Assembly: GCF_021495345.1 (NCBI RefSeq)
Contig: NZ_CP099397.1
Location: 1,178,001-1,242,000, forward strand
Direction of reading: 5' to 3'
DNA length: 64,000 nt
DNA from: Pseudomonas hydrolytica
GTDB taxonomy: Bacteria > Pseudomonadota > Gammaproteobacteria > Pseudomonadales > Pseudomonadaceae
Below, one piece after another: positions 38,356 through 47,612 of the stretch (the stretch's first letter is position 1; every line of letters begins with the position of its first letter). The notes under the pieces are model-generated. The model made no database searches and was not told the origin of the DNA. It was given only the letters and a program-made list of their open reading frames with translations. The translations under genes and the position numbers were made by a program.

Positions 38356-39384
38356 ATGAAGATGGTGAAATCCACCCTGGCTGTGCTGACCACCGCAGCT
38401 GTTCTCGGTGTCAGTGGCTTTGCTCAGGCAGGCGCCACCCTGGATGCGGTGCAGAAGAAAGGCTTCGTGCAGTGCGGTATCAGCGACGGTCTGCCGGGCT
38501 TCTCCTACGCCGATGAAAAAGGCAATTACCTGGGTCTGGACGTCGACGTCTGCCGTGCTGTTGCAGCCGCGGTTTTCGGTGACGCCACCAAGGTCAAGTA
38601 CAGCCCGCTGACCGCCAAGGAGCGCTTCACCGCGCTGCAGTCCGGCGAAGTCGACATCCTGTCGCGCAACACCACCTGGACCAGCTCGCGTGACTCCGGT
38701 CTGGGTCTGAACTTCGCTGGCGTGAACTACTACGACGGTCAGGGTTTCCTGGTTAACAAGAAGCTGGGTGTTTCCAGCGCCAAGGAACTGGACGGTGCCA
38801 CCGTGTGCATCCAGGCCGGTACCACCACCGAGCTGAACCTCTCCGACTACTTCCGTGCCAACGGCCTGAAGTACACCCCCATCACCTACGATACCTCCGA
38901 CGAGAGCGCCAAATCGGTCGAAGCCGGCCGTTGCGACGTGCTGACCTCCGACCAGTCGCAGCTGTACGCGCAGCGCATCAAGCTGGCCAACCCGGACGAC
39001 TACGTGGTGCTGCCGGAAGTCATCTCCAAGGAGCCTCTGGGCCCGGTCGTGCGTCAGGGCGATGACGAGTGGTTCAACATCGTGCGCTGGTCGCTGTTCG
39101 CCATGGTCAACGCCGAGGAGCTGGGCGTGACCTCCGCCAACGTGGAAGAAACCGCCAAAACCACCAAGAACCCCGACGTAGCCCGTCTGCTCGGTGCCGA
39201 AGGTGAGTTTGGCAAGGATCTGAAACTGCCGAAGGACTGGGCAGTACAGATCGTCAAGCAGGTAGGTAACTACGGCGAGTCCTTCGATCGCAACGTCGGT
39301 GCCGGCAGCGAGCTGAAGATCGAGCGTGGCCTCAATGCCCTGTGGAACAAAGGTGGTCTGCAATACGCACCGCCGGTGCGTTGA
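38356..39384 (+). CDS. aapJ: General L-amino acid ABC transporter, binding protein
   Basis: A 342-residue periplasmic receptor. The signal peptide is MKMVKSTLAVLTTAAVLGVSGFAQA. The mature protein starts GATLDAVQKKGFVQCGISDG and has YSPLTAKERFTALQSGEVDILSRNTTWT (about 89), the ligand-site pattern of AapJ/glutamate-type receptors. The start ATG 38356 follows GGAGG. It heads the aapJQMP operon and is separated from aapQ by two hairpins, which typically make the binding protein the most abundant product. Confidence 0.92.
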   Translation: MKMVKSTLAVLTTAAVLGVSGFAQAGATLDAVQKKGFVQCGISDGLPGFSYADEKGNYLGLDVDVCRAVAAAVFGDATKVKYSPLTAKERFTALQSGEVDILSRNTTWTSSRDSGLGLNFAGVNYYDGQGFLVNKKLGVSSAKELDGATVCIQAGTTTELNLSDYFRANGLKYTPITYDTSDESAKSVEAGRCDVLTSDQSQLYAQRIKLANPDDYVVLPEVISKEPLGPVVRQGDDEWFNIVRWSLFAMVNAEELGVTSANVEETAKTTKNPDVARLLGAEGEFGKDLKLPKDWAVQIVKQVGNYGESFDRNVGAGSELKIERGLNALWNKGGLQYAPPVR

Positions 39385-39392
39385 TCGTCTGT

Positions 39393-39459
39393 ACCGGCGC
39401 GCCTGCATGGCGCGCCGGTTGTTCCTGATGACGTGAACTCCATGCCCGCGCAAGCGGGC
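39393..39459 (+). promoter_or_regulatory. Intercistronic hairpins between aapJ and aapQ
   Basis: A perfect 11-bp stem ACCGGCGCGCC / GGCGCGCCGGT (39393-39403, 39409-39419) with a TGCAT loop, followed by a second 6-bp hairpin GCCCGC-GCAA-GCGGGC (39444-39459). Neither has a T-run. They likely stabilise the aapJ mRNA and reduce expression of the downstream permease genes. Confidence 0.75.
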
Positions 39460-39482
39460 GTGGGGCTTCCAAGAGGGCTGTT

Positions 39483-40667
39483 ATGCAAACTACTGCTAAT
39501 GCCCCGCGCCCGCGAGGTTCGGTCTGGACCGATCCTCAGGTGCGCGCGTGGCTGTTCCAGATTCTCGCCGTTATCGCCGTCGTGGCGCTCGGCTGGTTCC
39601 TGTTCCAAAACACTCAGACCAACCTGGAGAAGCGCGGCATCGTCTCCGGCTTCGGTTTCCTCAGTAACAGCGCCGGTTTCGGCATTGCCCAGCATCTGAT
39701 CGACTACAGCGAAAGCGATTCCTACGGACGGGTATTCGTCATCGGCCTGCTCAATACGCTGCTGGTGTCCTTCATCGGCATCGTGCTGGCCTCCATCCTC
39801 GGCTTCATCCTGGGCGTGGCGCGGCTGTCGCCGAACTGGCTGATCAGCAAGCTGGCCACCGTCTACATCGAGATCTTCCGCAACATCCCGCCGCTGCTGC
39901 AGATTCTCTTCTGGTACTTCGCGGTGTTTCTCGCCCTGCCGGGACCGCGGCAGAGCCTGGACATCGGCGAAACCTTCTTCCTCAACAGCCGTGGTCTGTA
40001 CATGCCGGCGCCCGGTCCGTCGGAGAGTTTCGGTCTGTTCGCCGTGGTCCTGCTGGCCACCATCGTCGGCATCATCGCCCTGGGCCGCTGGGCCAAGAAG
40101 CGCCGTGAGGCCACCGGCAAGATCTTCCCGCTGCTGTGGACCTCCCTGGCGCTGATCGTGGTGATTCCCGGCCTGACCGTGCTGATCGGCGGCAACCCGC
40201 TGGTGTGGAGCGTGCCGGAGCTGCGCGGTTTCAACTTCCGCGGCGGCTGGGTGATGATCCCCGAGCTGATGGCCCTGACCCTGGCGCTGACCATCTACAC
40301 CGCGGCCTTCATCGCCGAGAACGTGCGCTCGGGGATCATGGCGGTCAGTCATGGCCAGACCGAGGCGGCCCGTTCGCTGGGGCTGCGCCCCGGCATCACC
40401 CTGCGCCTGGTGATCATCCCGCAGGCATTGCGCGTGATCATCCCGCCGCTGACCAGCCAGTACCTGAACCTGGCGAAGAACTCCTCGCTGGCCGCCGGCA
40501 TCGGCTACCCGGACATGGTGTCGCTGTTCGCCGGTACGGTACTCAACCAGACCGGCCAGGCCATCGAGGTGATCGCCATCACCATGAGCGTGTACCTGGC
40601 GATCAGCATCAGCATTTCCCTGCTGATGAACTGGTACAACAAGCGCATTGCGCTGATCGAGCGGTAA
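39483..40667 (+). CDS. aapQ: General L-amino acid ABC transporter permease AapQ
   Basis: A 394-residue inner-membrane permease of the HisQM/GltK type, longer than usual (about 220-240) because of an N-terminal extension and internal loops, as in rhizobial AapQ. Helices include LFQILAVIAVVALGWFLF (about 24-41). The EAA cytoplasmic loop is EAARSLGLRPGITLRLVIIPQALRVIIPPLTSQY (about 296-329). Forms the membrane pore with AapM. Start ATG 39483 after GAGGGC. Confidence 0.92.
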   Translation: MQTTANAPRPRGSVWTDPQVRAWLFQILAVIAVVALGWFLFQNTQTNLEKRGIVSGFGFLSNSAGFGIAQHLIDYSESDSYGRVFVIGLLNTLLVSFIGIVLASILGFILGVARLSPNWLISKLATVYIEIFRNIPPLLQILFWYFAVFLALPGPRQSLDIGETFFLNSRGLYMPAPGPSESFGLFAVVLLATIVGIIALGRWAKKRREATGKIFPLLWTSLALIVVIPGLTVLIGGNPLVWSVPELRGFNFRGGWVMIPELMALTLALTIYTAAFIAENVRSGIMAVSHGQTEAARSLGLRPGITLRLVIIPQALRVIIPPLTSQYLNLAKNSSLAAGIGYPDMVSLFAGTVLNQTGQAIEVIAITMSVYLAISISISLLMNWYNKRIALIER

Positions 40668-40676
40668 GGAGCAGCC

Positions 40677-41774
40677 ATGCAGTCTCATACCTTCAAACCG
40701 GATCTGCCGCCGCCACGCATGAGTGTCGGCGCAGTGGGCTGGCTCAAGGCCAACCTGTTCTCCAACTGGTTCAACACCCTGTTGACCCTGTTCGCCATCT
40801 ACCTGATCTGGCTGATCGTGCCGCCGCTGATCCAGTGGGCCTTCATCGATGCCACCTGGAGCGGCAGCACCCGCGCCGACTGCACCAGCGGCGGCGCCTG
40901 CTGGGTGTTCATCCAGCAGCGTTTCGGCCAGTTCATGTACGGCTTCTATCCCAGCGAGCTGCGCTGGCGCGTGGATACCACCCTGTGGCTGGCGATCATC
41001 GGCGCTGCGCCCTTGTTCGTGCCGCAGATGCCACGCAAGGCGTTCTACGGCCTGGCGTTCCTGGTGATCTACCCGGTCGTCGCCTGGTGCCTGCTGCACG
41101 GCGGCGTGTTCGGCCTCAGCGTGGTTCCCACCAGCCAGTGGGGCGGCCTGATGCTGACCCTGGTGATCGCCGCCGTCGGCATCACCGGTGCGCTGCCGCT
41201 GGGCATCCTGCTGGCGCTTGGGCGCCGCTCCAACATGCCGGCGATCAGGGTCATCTGCGTGACCTTCATCGAGTTCTGGCGCGGTGTGCCGCTGATCACC
41301 GTGCTGTTCATGTCCTCGGTGATGCTGCCGCTGTTCCTGCCCGAGGGCATGCACTTCGACAAGCTGATGCGGGCGCTGATCGGGGTGATCCTGTTCCAGT
41401 CCGCCTACATCGCCGAAGTGGTGCGCGGCGGCCTGCAGGCCATCCCCAAGGGCCAGTACGAAGCGGCCGCGGCCATGGGCCTGGGCTACTGGCGGATGAT
41501 GGGCCTGGTGATCCTGCCGCAGGCGCTCAAGCTGGTCATCCCCGGCATCGTCAACACCTTCATTTCGCTGTTCAAGGACACCAGCCTGGTGATCATCATC
41601 GGCCTGTTCGACCTGCTCAACAGCATCAAGCAAGCGACCACCGACCCGGCCTGGCTGGGCATGGCCACCGAAGGCTACGTGTTCGCGGCGCTGATCTTCT
41701 GGATTTTCTGTTTTGGTATGTCCCGCTACTCCATGCATCTGGAGCGCAAGCTGGACACCGGCCACAAGCGTTAG
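40677..41774 (+). CDS. aapM: General L-amino acid ABC transporter permease AapM
   Basis: A 365-residue partner permease. EAA-loop: YEAAAAMGLGYWRMMGLVILPQALKLVIPGIVNTF (about 260-294). It begins MQSHTFKPDLPPPRMSVGAVGW, a cytoplasmic tail before the first helix, as in AapM. The gene starts 9 bases after aapQ and is followed 9 bases later by the ATPase gene. Confidence 0.92.
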   Translation: MQSHTFKPDLPPPRMSVGAVGWLKANLFSNWFNTLLTLFAIYLIWLIVPPLIQWAFIDATWSGSTRADCTSGGACWVFIQQRFGQFMYGFYPSELRWRVDTTLWLAIIGAAPLFVPQMPRKAFYGLAFLVIYPVVAWCLLHGGVFGLSVVPTSQWGGLMLTLVIAAVGITGALPLGILLALGRRSNMPAIRVICVTFIEFWRGVPLITVLFMSSVMLPLFLPEGMHFDKLMRALIGVILFQSAYIAEVVRGGLQAIPKGQYEAAAAMGLGYWRMMGLVILPQALKLVIPGIVNTFISLFKDTSLVIIIGLFDLLNSIKQATTDPAWLGMATEGYVFAALIFWIFCFGMSRYSMHLERKLDTGHKR

Positions 41775-41783
41775 GAGTGAGTC

Positions 41784-42545
41784 ATGAGTGAAGTCAACAA
41801 ACAACCCAGCGCTGAGCCGATGATCCTGCTGCAGGGCGTGAACAAGTGGTACGGCCAGTTCCACGTGCTCAAGGACATCAACCTCAGCGTGCAGCAGGGC
41901 GAGCGTATCGTCCTGTGCGGGCCGTCCGGTTCGGGCAAGTCCACCACCATCCGTTGCATCAACCGCCTGGAGGAACACCAGCAGGGGCGCATCGTGGTCG
42001 ATGGCACCGAGCTGACCAGCGACCTCAAGCACATCGAGGCGATCCGCCGCGAAGTGGGCATGGTGTTCCAGCACTTCAACCTGTTCCCGCACCTGACCGT
42101 GCTGCAGAACTGCACCCTGGCGCCGATGTGGGTACGCAAGATGCCCAAGCGTCAGGCCGAGGAAGTCGCCATGCACTTCCTCGAGCGCGTGCGCATCCCG
42201 GAGCAGGCGCACAAGTATCCGGGCCAGCTCTCCGGCGGCCAGCAGCAGCGCGTGGCGATCGCTCGCGCGCTGTGCATGAAGCCGAAGATCATGCTGTTCG
42301 ACGAGCCGACCTCGGCCCTCGACCCGGAGATGGTGAAAGAGGTGCTCGACACCATGATCGGCCTGGCGCAGGACGGCATGACCATGCTCTGCGTGACCCA
42401 CGAGATGGGCTTCGCCCGCACCGTGGCCAATCGGGTGATCTTCATGGACAAGGGCGAGATCGTCGAACAGGCCGAGCCCGACCAGTTCTTCACCAACCCG
42501 CAGAACGAGCGCACCAAGCTGTTCCTCAGCCAAATCCTGCACTGA
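41784..42545 (+). CDS. aapP: General L-amino acid ABC transporter ATPase AapP
   Basis: A 253-residue ABC ATPase. Walker [10 protein letters not shown] (about 51), Q-loop [12 protein letters not shown] (about 94), signature [15 protein letters not shown] (about 150-164), Walker [15 protein letters not shown] (about 171-184) and H-loop VTHEMGFA. Powers uptake by AapJQM. Followed by a terminator. Confidence 0.95.
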   Translation: MSEVNKQPSAEPMILLQGVNKWYGQFHVLKDINLSVQQGERIVLCGPSGSGKSTTIRCINRLEEHQQGRIVVDGTELTSDLKHIEAIRREVGMVFQHFNLFPHLTVLQNCTLAPMWVRKMPKRQAEEVAMHFLERVRIPEQAHKYPGQLSGGQQQRVAIARALCMKPKIMLFDEPTSALDPEMVKEVLDTMIGLAQDGMTMLCVTHEMGFARTVANRVIFMDKGEIVEQAEPDQFFTNPQNERTKLFLSQILH

Positions 42546-42564
42546 GTCGGTTGCGTCAGATGAC

Positions 42565-42590
42565 AAGGGAGCCCTCGGGCTCCCTTTTTC
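42565..42590 (+). terminator. Terminator of the aap operon
   Basis: GGGAGCCC (42567-42574) pairs with GGGCTCCC (42577-42584) with a very short TC loop (in practice a GGAGCC-CTCG-GGCTCC stem), then TTTTTC. Located 20 bases after the aapP stop. Confidence 0.88.
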
Positions 42591-42613
42591 ATGGCCGCGG
42601 AATGCGCCTGGAA

Positions 42614-42697
42614 GTAGGCTGCGCTGTGCGCACCGCGAACCCATAGCCCTATCGAGTGTCCAGCGTCCCCAGAATGGTGCGCACAGCGCACCCTACG
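42614..42697. repeat. REP-like palindrome after the aap operon
   Basis: Arms 42614-42634 (GTAGGCTGCGCTGTGCGCA...) and 42676-42697 (GGTGCGCACAGCGCACC...) face across about 41 bases. Right arm contains the TAG stop of the DJ-1/AraC regulator gene (42693-42695). Confidence 0.78.
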
Positions 42698-43652
42698 GGA
42701 CCGACGGCGCAGCCCCGTTGCCCTGCATGCGCTTGCGAAACGCGCCGGGCGTCTCGCCGCACAGCTGCTTGAACAGCTTGGCGAAGGTGGCGCGATCGGC
42801 ATAGCCGACCGCGGCGGCGATCCGCTCCAGCGAATCGCCGGAGCGGGCCAGCGCCTGCTGCGCGTTGGCGATGCGCAGGCGCTGCAGGTAGTCGTTGGGC
42901 GTCAGCCCGGTGGCGGTCTTGAAGCGGCGCAGCAGGGTGCGCGGCGAGCAGTGCGCCTGCTCGGCCAGACTGGCCAGATCGACGGATTCGGCATGATGGC
43001 GGCGCAACCAGTCGAGCAGCGGCGCCAGGGTCTTGTCATCGCTGGCGGGCAGCAGAGGGGCGAAGCGTGACTGCGGGCCGCGCTGACGCTCCACCACCAT
43101 GGCGCTGGCGACCTGCTGCGCCAGCCATTCGCCGCCATGCAGGGCGATCAGGTGCAGGCACAGGTCGAGCCCCGCCTGGGCGCCGCCGGAGCAGAACAGC
43201 GGGCCGTCCTCGGTCAGCAGCAGGTCGCTGCGCAGGTTCACGCGGGGAAAATGTCGGGTAAAGGTCTCGGCCAGGGCCCAGTGGGTGGTGGCCTGGCGAC
43301 CGTCGAGCAGCCCGGCTGCCGCCAGCAGAAAGGCGCTGCTGCACAGGCTTGCCACCTGCTGCTGGCGGCGAGCCAGCCAGGGCAGCAGGCCGGCATTGCC
43401 CTCCAGCGTACGGGAGATGGCGCTGCCGGTGGCTGGCAGGATCAGCAGGTCGGCCTGCTCGGCCAGGTCCAGACCGCCGTTGACCTGAACGTGGGCGAAC
43501 TCCAGTTGCACCGGCTGGCCATCGAGACTGAAGCGCTGCAGGTGAAAGCGCGGCGTGCCCGCCAGCCGATTGGCGAGACTGAAGGCATCCTGCGCCATGC
43601 TCAGGCTCGAGCAGATGGTTTGCGGGCAGACATAGAGGGCGACATTGAGCAT
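42693..43652 (-). CDS. DJ-1/PfpI-AraC (GlxA-type) transcriptional regulator
   Basis: A 319-residue regulator: N-terminal class-I-glutamine-amidotransferase-like DJ-1 domain (about 3-185, nucleophile-elbow segment VASLCSSAFLLAAAGLLDG) and C-terminal AraC double HTH (about 215-312, DLASLAEQAHCSPRTLLRRFKTATG; ERIAAAVGYADRATFAKLFKQLCGETP). It is divergent from the SnoaL-like gene, with 161 bases between, and so may regulate it. The stop codon falls inside a REP arm. Confidence 0.9.
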   Translation of the reverse strand: MLNVALYVCPQTICSSLSMAQDAFSLANRLAGTPRFHLQRFSLDGQPVQLEFAHVQVNGGLDLAEQADLLILPATGSAISRTLEGNAGLLPWLARRQQQVASLCSSAFLLAAAGLLDGRQATTHWALAETFTRHFPRVNLRSDLLLTEDGPLFCSGGAQAGLDLCLHLIALHGGEWLAQQVASAMVVERQRGPQSRFAPLLPASDDKTLAPLLDWLRRHHAESVDLASLAEQAHCSPRTLLRRFKTATGLTPNDYLQRLRIANAQQALARSGDSLERIAAAVGYADRATFAKLFKQLCGETPGAFRKRMQGNGAAPSVP

Positions 43653-43813
43653 GGCGCTGCTCCGGAGTAGAGGTTGGCGATTATTGCCACAAAGTTGTCG
43701 TTATAGCCAATCGCCGTAACTCCTGTCGCCGCCGCACAATGGGCTTCATTCATCGAGCTGCTGGCGCCTTGCGCGTGCTGCTCGGCGCACAGGACCGATA
43801 ACGGGAGCGCTCC

Positions 43814-44284
43814 ATGAGCCATGCCAATGCCGAATTGATCCAGCGTTTCTACCGCGCCTTCCAGAACCTCGATGCCGAGACCATGGCGGCCTGTTACGCC
43901 GAGGACGTGCATTTCTCCGATCCCGCCTTCACCGACCTCAACGGCAGCGAGGCGGGCGACATGTGGCGCATGCTCTGCGCTCGCGCCGAGGGCTTCTCGC
44001 TGACCTTCGATCAGGTGCAGGCCGACGAGCGCGAGGGCAGTGCGCGCTGGGTCGCCACCTACCGTTTCAGCGCCACCGGCCGCCAGGTGGTCAACCACAT
44101 CCAGGCGCACTTCGTGTTTCGCGATGGGCTGATCGTCGAGCACCGCGATCACTTCGATCTGTGGCGCTGGACACGCCAGGCACTGGGGGCCAAGGGCCTG
44201 CTGCTGGGCTGGGCGCCGCCGGTACAGGCTGCCATTCGTCGGCAGGCCGCCCGTGGCCTGGCCCAGTTTCGCGCGTCTCGCTGA
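43814..44284 (+). CDS. SnoaL-like/NTF2-fold protein
   Basis: A 156-residue protein with the NTF2-like cone fold pattern: IQRFYRAFQNLDAETMAACYAEDVHFSDPAF (residues 9-39), GSARWVATYRFSATGRQVVNH (about 75-95) and DGLIVEHRDHFDLWRW (about 104-119). These proteins are small-molecule isomerases/hydrolases or binding proteins; the substrate is unknown. Start ATG 43814 after GGGAGCG. Divergent from the DJ-1/AraC regulator. Confidence 0.82.
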   Translation: MSHANAELIQRFYRAFQNLDAETMAACYAEDVHFSDPAFTDLNGSEAGDMWRMLCARAEGFSLTFDQVQADEREGSARWVATYRFSATGRQVVNHIQAHFVFRDGLIVEHRDHFDLWRWTRQALGAKGLLLGWAPPVQAAIRRQAARGLAQFRASR

Positions 44285-44382
44285 GGCAGGCGACTGAACG
44301 CAGTGGTAGGCTAGTCGGTCTTAGCCTTCAATGAAGAGTGCGCACATGGGGTGCACATCTCCACTGCCAATCGAGACCTGCC

Positions 44383-45102
44383 GTGACCGAACTGATCGTT
44401 GCCGTTAAACAGGCCAAGGCCTGGGGGGTTCATGCCGTCACAGCCAGTGGTGTGATTCTCGCTCTGCTGGCACTGCTCGCCGTACTCGACGGCCAACCCA
44501 AGCAATGCCTGCTGTGGCTGGGCCTGGCCCTGCTGGTGGATGGCCTCGACGGCTCGCTGGCGCGGCGTTATGACGTCAAAGGCGTGCTGCCGCATTTCGA
44601 CGGCTCGACCCTGGATCTGGTGATCGACTACCTGACCTACGTCTTCATCCCGGCCATTTTCCTCTACCGCTTCATCCCGTTGCCCGATTACACCCCGCTG
44701 TTCGCCGTGGGCCTGATCCTGGTGTCTTCGCTGTTCTGTTTCTGCAACCTGAACATGAAGAGCAAGGACAACTACTTCGTCGGCTTCCCGGCCGCCTGGA
44801 ACGTGGTGGTGCTGTATTTCTACATTCTCGATGTGCACCCCTGGGTCACCCTGGGCATCATCGTGCTGCTCGCCGGCCTGACCCTGACCAAGATGAAGTT
44901 CCTGCATCCGTTCCGCGTGCGGCAGTTCATGCCGCTGAACATCCTGGTGACCTTCGTCTGGATGCTTTCCAGCGCGCTGCTGATTCTGCAGTACCCCGCC
45001 AACCAGCCCTGGCTGCTGGCCCTCTGGTGGCTGGCTTCGGCCTACTTCGTCGGCATGTGCCTGTGGCGCTCGGCGCGTGAGTGGTTCCCGGCGCGCGGAT
45101 GA
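44383..45102 (+). CDS. pcs: Phosphatidylcholine synthase
   Basis: A 239-residue CDP-alcohol phosphotransferase-family membrane enzyme that joins choline to CDP-diacylglycerol. The variant motif DGSLAR-x12-G-x3-D-x3-D is seen from about residue 59 ([20 protein letters not shown], then STLDLVIDY). Eight hydrophobic segments. The GTG at 44383 was taken as start ([17 protein letters not shown]), because the conserved part begins there; an upstream GTG at 44338 is possible. ATGA overlap with the next gene. Confidence 0.88.
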   Translation: MTELIVAVKQAKAWGVHAVTASGVILALLALLAVLDGQPKQCLLWLGLALLVDGLDGSLARRYDVKGVLPHFDGSTLDLVIDYLTYVFIPAIFLYRFIPLPDYTPLFAVGLILVSSLFCFCNLNMKSKDNYFVGFPAAWNVVVLYFYILDVHPWVTLGIIVLLAGLTLTKMKFLHPFRVRQFMPLNILVTFVWMLSSALLILQYPANQPWLLALWWLASAYFVGMCLWRSAREWFPARG

Positions 45103-45380
45103 ACGCAGCAGTCGAAAAAGCCTGGTTCGTCTACCTGGTCCGCGCCGCCAACGGCGCGCTGTATTGCGGCATCAGCGACGACCCGCAGCGACGTTTCGCC
45201 CAGCACCAGGCGGGCAAGGGCGCACGGTTCTTCCACACCAGCCCGGCGCTGGCCCTGGCCTATGTCGAGGCCTGTGCCGGCAAGGGCGATGCACTGCGCC
45301 GCGAGCGAGCGATCAAGCTCCTGAGCAAGGCCGCCAAGGAAGCCCTCATTCTGGCCAATGATGCCGCTGCATCAGCCTGA
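45099..45380 (+). CDS. GIY-YIG nuclease-superfamily protein (UPF0213 type)
   Basis: A 93-residue single-domain protein with [36 protein letters not shown] (residues 9-44), the VYLL...YxGITxDxxRRxxxH pattern of the UPF0213 group. Whether it is a nuclease is unknown for this group. The ATG overlaps the pcs stop (ATGA), so translation is coupled. Confidence 0.88.
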   Translation: MNAAVEKAWFVYLVRAANGALYCGISDDPQRRFAQHQAGKGARFFHTSPALALAYVEACAGKGDALRRERAIKLLSKAAKEALILANDAAASA

Positions 45381-45444
45381 AGCGGTGGGCGGCGCCAGGC
45401 GAGGCGGGTAAGCTGGGACCTTCGATTGCGCAACGGAGCCCACC

Positions 45445-46380
45445 ATGCACGAACTGATCCTGCACCACTACGACGCCTCGCCCTTTGCCGAGAAGGCCCG
45501 CCTGATGCTGGGCTTCAAGCAGCTCTCGTGGCGCTCGGTGGAGATCCCGCGGATCATGCCCAAGCCCGATCTGACCGCACTGACCGGCGGCTACCGCAAG
45601 ACCCCGGTGCTGCAGGTGGGCGCCGACATCTATTGCGACACAGCGCTGATCGCTCGCCGCCTGGAGGCGGAGAAAGCTACCCCGGCACTGCTGCCCGAAG
45701 GCCAGGAGTTCAATACCAGTCTGCTGGCGCAATGGGCCGACTCGGTGCTGTTCCAGCATGCTGTGGCCCTGGTATTCCAGCCGCAGTCCATCGCCGTGCG
45801 CATGGGCCGGCTGCCGGCGGCGGCGCAGCAGGCCTTTATCGCCGATCGCAGCGCGCTGTTTTCCGGCGGTAGCGCCAGCCGCGTGCCGCTGGAGCAGGCC
45901 AAGCATAACTGGCCGGCGCTGATGGGGCGTCTGCAGCAGCAGTTGCAGCGCGAGGACGGCGACTTTCTGTTCGGCGAGCCGTCGCTGGCCGATTTCTCGG
46001 TCGCGCACTGCCTGTGGTTCCTGCGCGGCACGCCGGTGACCGCGCCGCTGGTCGACGACTACCCGGAGGTATCCGCCTGGCTCGCCCGGGTACTGGGCTT
46101 CGGCCACGGCTCGTTCAGCGAGATGAGCAGCGAGCAGGCCCTCGCGGTGGCGCGTGAGGCGACGCCGGCGGCGCTGCCGGAGGAAGAGTTCATCGAGCCC
46201 AACGGCTTGCAGGTTGGCCAGTCGGTAACCATCGCCGCAGTCGATTACGGCGTCGACCCGGTACAGGGCGAGCTGCTGTTCGCCGGCCGCGAGGAACTGA
46301 TCCTGCGCCGCGAGGACGAACGGGCCGGTGTGCTGCACGTGCACTTCCCGCGTCTGGGCTTTCGCATCGAAGCGCGCTGA
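45445..46380 (+). CDS. Glutathione S-transferase family protein
   Basis: A 311-residue protein with an N-terminal thioredoxin-like GST domain (MHELILHHYDASPFAEKARLMLGFKQLSW, residues 1-29; TPVLQVGADIYCDTALIARRLE, about 53-74) and a helical C-terminal domain (FGEPSLADFSVAHCLWFLR, about 174-192), followed by an extra domain of about 80 residues (LQVGQSVTIAAVDYGVDPVQGEL) not found in ordinary GSTs. Substrate unknown. Transcribed alone; start ATG 45445. Confidence 0.85.
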   Translation: MHELILHHYDASPFAEKARLMLGFKQLSWRSVEIPRIMPKPDLTALTGGYRKTPVLQVGADIYCDTALIARRLEAEKATPALLPEGQEFNTSLLAQWADSVLFQHAVALVFQPQSIAVRMGRLPAAAQQAFIADRSALFSGGSASRVPLEQAKHNWPALMGRLQQQLQREDGDFLFGEPSLADFSVAHCLWFLRGTPVTAPLVDDYPEVSAWLARVLGFGHGSFSEMSSEQALAVAREATPAALPEEEFIEPNGLQVGQSVTIAAVDYGVDPVQGELLFAGREELILRREDERAGVLHVHFPRLGFRIEAR

Positions 46381-46445
46381 GCGCCTGTTCTCCCGCTGGC
46401 GCAAGGCCCGGAGGGTATCCGGGCTGTGCGGGGGGCACGGCCGGG

Positions 46446-46766
46446 TCAGTAGGCAGCGCGAATCGCGCGTACGTCATAGCCGTGGATGACCTGCCCGCGC
46501 AGGTCGATCACCGGCACGCCACGCCCGCCCAGGGCCTGGTAGCGGGCGCGGCCGGCGCTGTCCTTCTCGATGTCCACTTCGCGGTAGGCGACGCCATCCT
46601 CGGCGAACAGCTCGCGGGTCTTGGCGCAGTAGCCGCACCAGGCGGTGGCGTAGAGCACGATCTCGCCGCTGCCATTGCCGGCCTGCGGCGGGTTGAGCCA
46701 GCGGTCGATCCTGTCCCAGTTCTGCCACAGGGCCAGGGCGGCGAGGATCAGCAGAATCTTCTTCAT
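46446..46766 (-). CDS. Membrane-anchored glutaredoxin-like protein
   Basis: A 106-residue protein with an N-terminal hydrophobic anchor (MKKILLILAALALWQNW) and a glutaredoxin fold with the redox site ATAWCGYCAKTRELF (about 44-58) and GRGVPVIDLRG (about 83). Probably acts at the periplasmic side or membrane as a thiol-disulfide protein. The ATG at 46766 overlaps the PPK2 stop, so it is translated after PPK2. Confidence 0.85.
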   Translation of the reverse strand: MKKILLILAALALWQNWDRIDRWLNPPQAGNGSGEIVLYATAWCGYCAKTRELFAEDGVAYREVDIEKDSAGRARYQALGGRGVPVIDLRGQVIHGYDVRAIRAAY

Positions 46767-47611
46767 TGCGGCGCGTCCTTGTGCGTGGTGGTGGCGGCTT
46801 GCAATTGCTGCAGAGTAAAGGGTGCCGGCCGATCCGGCCACTGCAGCGCGAGCTTTTCCAGCTCGCGGGCCAGCAGGCTGGCAACCACAAGGTCGCGCAG
46901 CCAGCGCTTGTGCGCCGGGATCACATACCAGGGCGACGCGCTGCTATGGCTGGCGCCCAGCAGGTCGGCCCAGCGCCGCTGACGCTCGTCGAACTGGCGG
47001 TGCGAGAGCAGGTCGCTGGTCTTGAGCTTCCAGCGTTTGGACGGTTTCTCGATGCGTTCGACCAGGCGCCGGTACTGCTCGCCCTTGTCGATCTGCAGGT
47101 AGCACTTGAGCACCACGGTGCCGCTCTGCGCCAGTTGCCGTTCGAAGGCCAGCACCTCGGCCAGGCGCGCCGGCAGCTCATCCTCGCCGCACAAACCATC
47201 CAGCGGATCGCAGATCAGCGCCTCGTAATGGCTGCGATTGAACACGTCGATCATCCCGGGCGCCGGCAGGCGCTGGCGATAGCGGTGGAGAAAATGCTGG
47301 CCGCGTTCCTGCGCCGTGGGCGCCTGGAAGCTGTGTACCGCCAGGCCCTGGGGATTGCAGGCGCTGAGCACGCGGCGGATGACGCCGTCCTTGCCGCTGC
47401 AATCCGGGCCCTGCAGTACCAGCAGCAGGGCCCGCTGACGATTGGCCCACAGGCGCGTCTGCTGCTCCTGCAGCCAGGGCTTGAGCTGCTCCAGGCGCGC
47501 CTTGCAGTCGGCCTTGTCCAGGCCGAAGGTGCGTGCCGGATCGCCTGCCAGCGGTGCCTCTGGCCGGCACAGGCAGGCGTCGAGCAGCGCATCGGCCAGG
47601 CGCGGCTTCAT
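46763..47611 (-). CDS. Polyphosphate kinase 2 family protein
   Basis: A 282-residue P-loop kinase that moves phosphate between polyphosphate and nucleotides. Seen: LLLVLQGPDCSGKDGVIRRVLSACN (about 62-86, Walker A variant GPDCSGKD), DVFNRSHYEALI (about 122, the lid/Walker B segment with R-S-x-Y), YLQIDKGEQYRRLVERIEKPSKRWK (about 170) and WYVIPAHKRWLRDLVV (about 228). Single-domain PPK2; class and direction cannot be decided from sequence. It follows ndpA by 1 base. Confidence 0.87.
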   Translation of the reverse strand: MKPRLADALLDACLCRPEAPLAGDPARTFGLDKADCKARLEQLKPWLQEQQTRLWANRQRALLLVLQGPDCSGKDGVIRRVLSACNPQGLAVHSFQAPTAQERGQHFLHRYRQRLPAPGMIDVFNRSHYEALICDPLDGLCGEDELPARLAEVLAFERQLAQSGTVVLKCYLQIDKGEQYRRLVERIEKPSKRWKLKTSDLLSHRQFDERQRRWADLLGASHSSASPWYVIPAHKRWLRDLVVASLLARELEKLALQWPDRPAPFTLQQLQAATTTHKDAPQ

Positions 47612-47612
47612 C

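Noticed and set aside
39270..42644. Very long antisense reading frame (1124 codons) opposite the aap operon
   Set aside because: It is the high-GC shadow of four clear genes; its translation is low-complexity His/Gln/Gly/Asp-rich with no motif.
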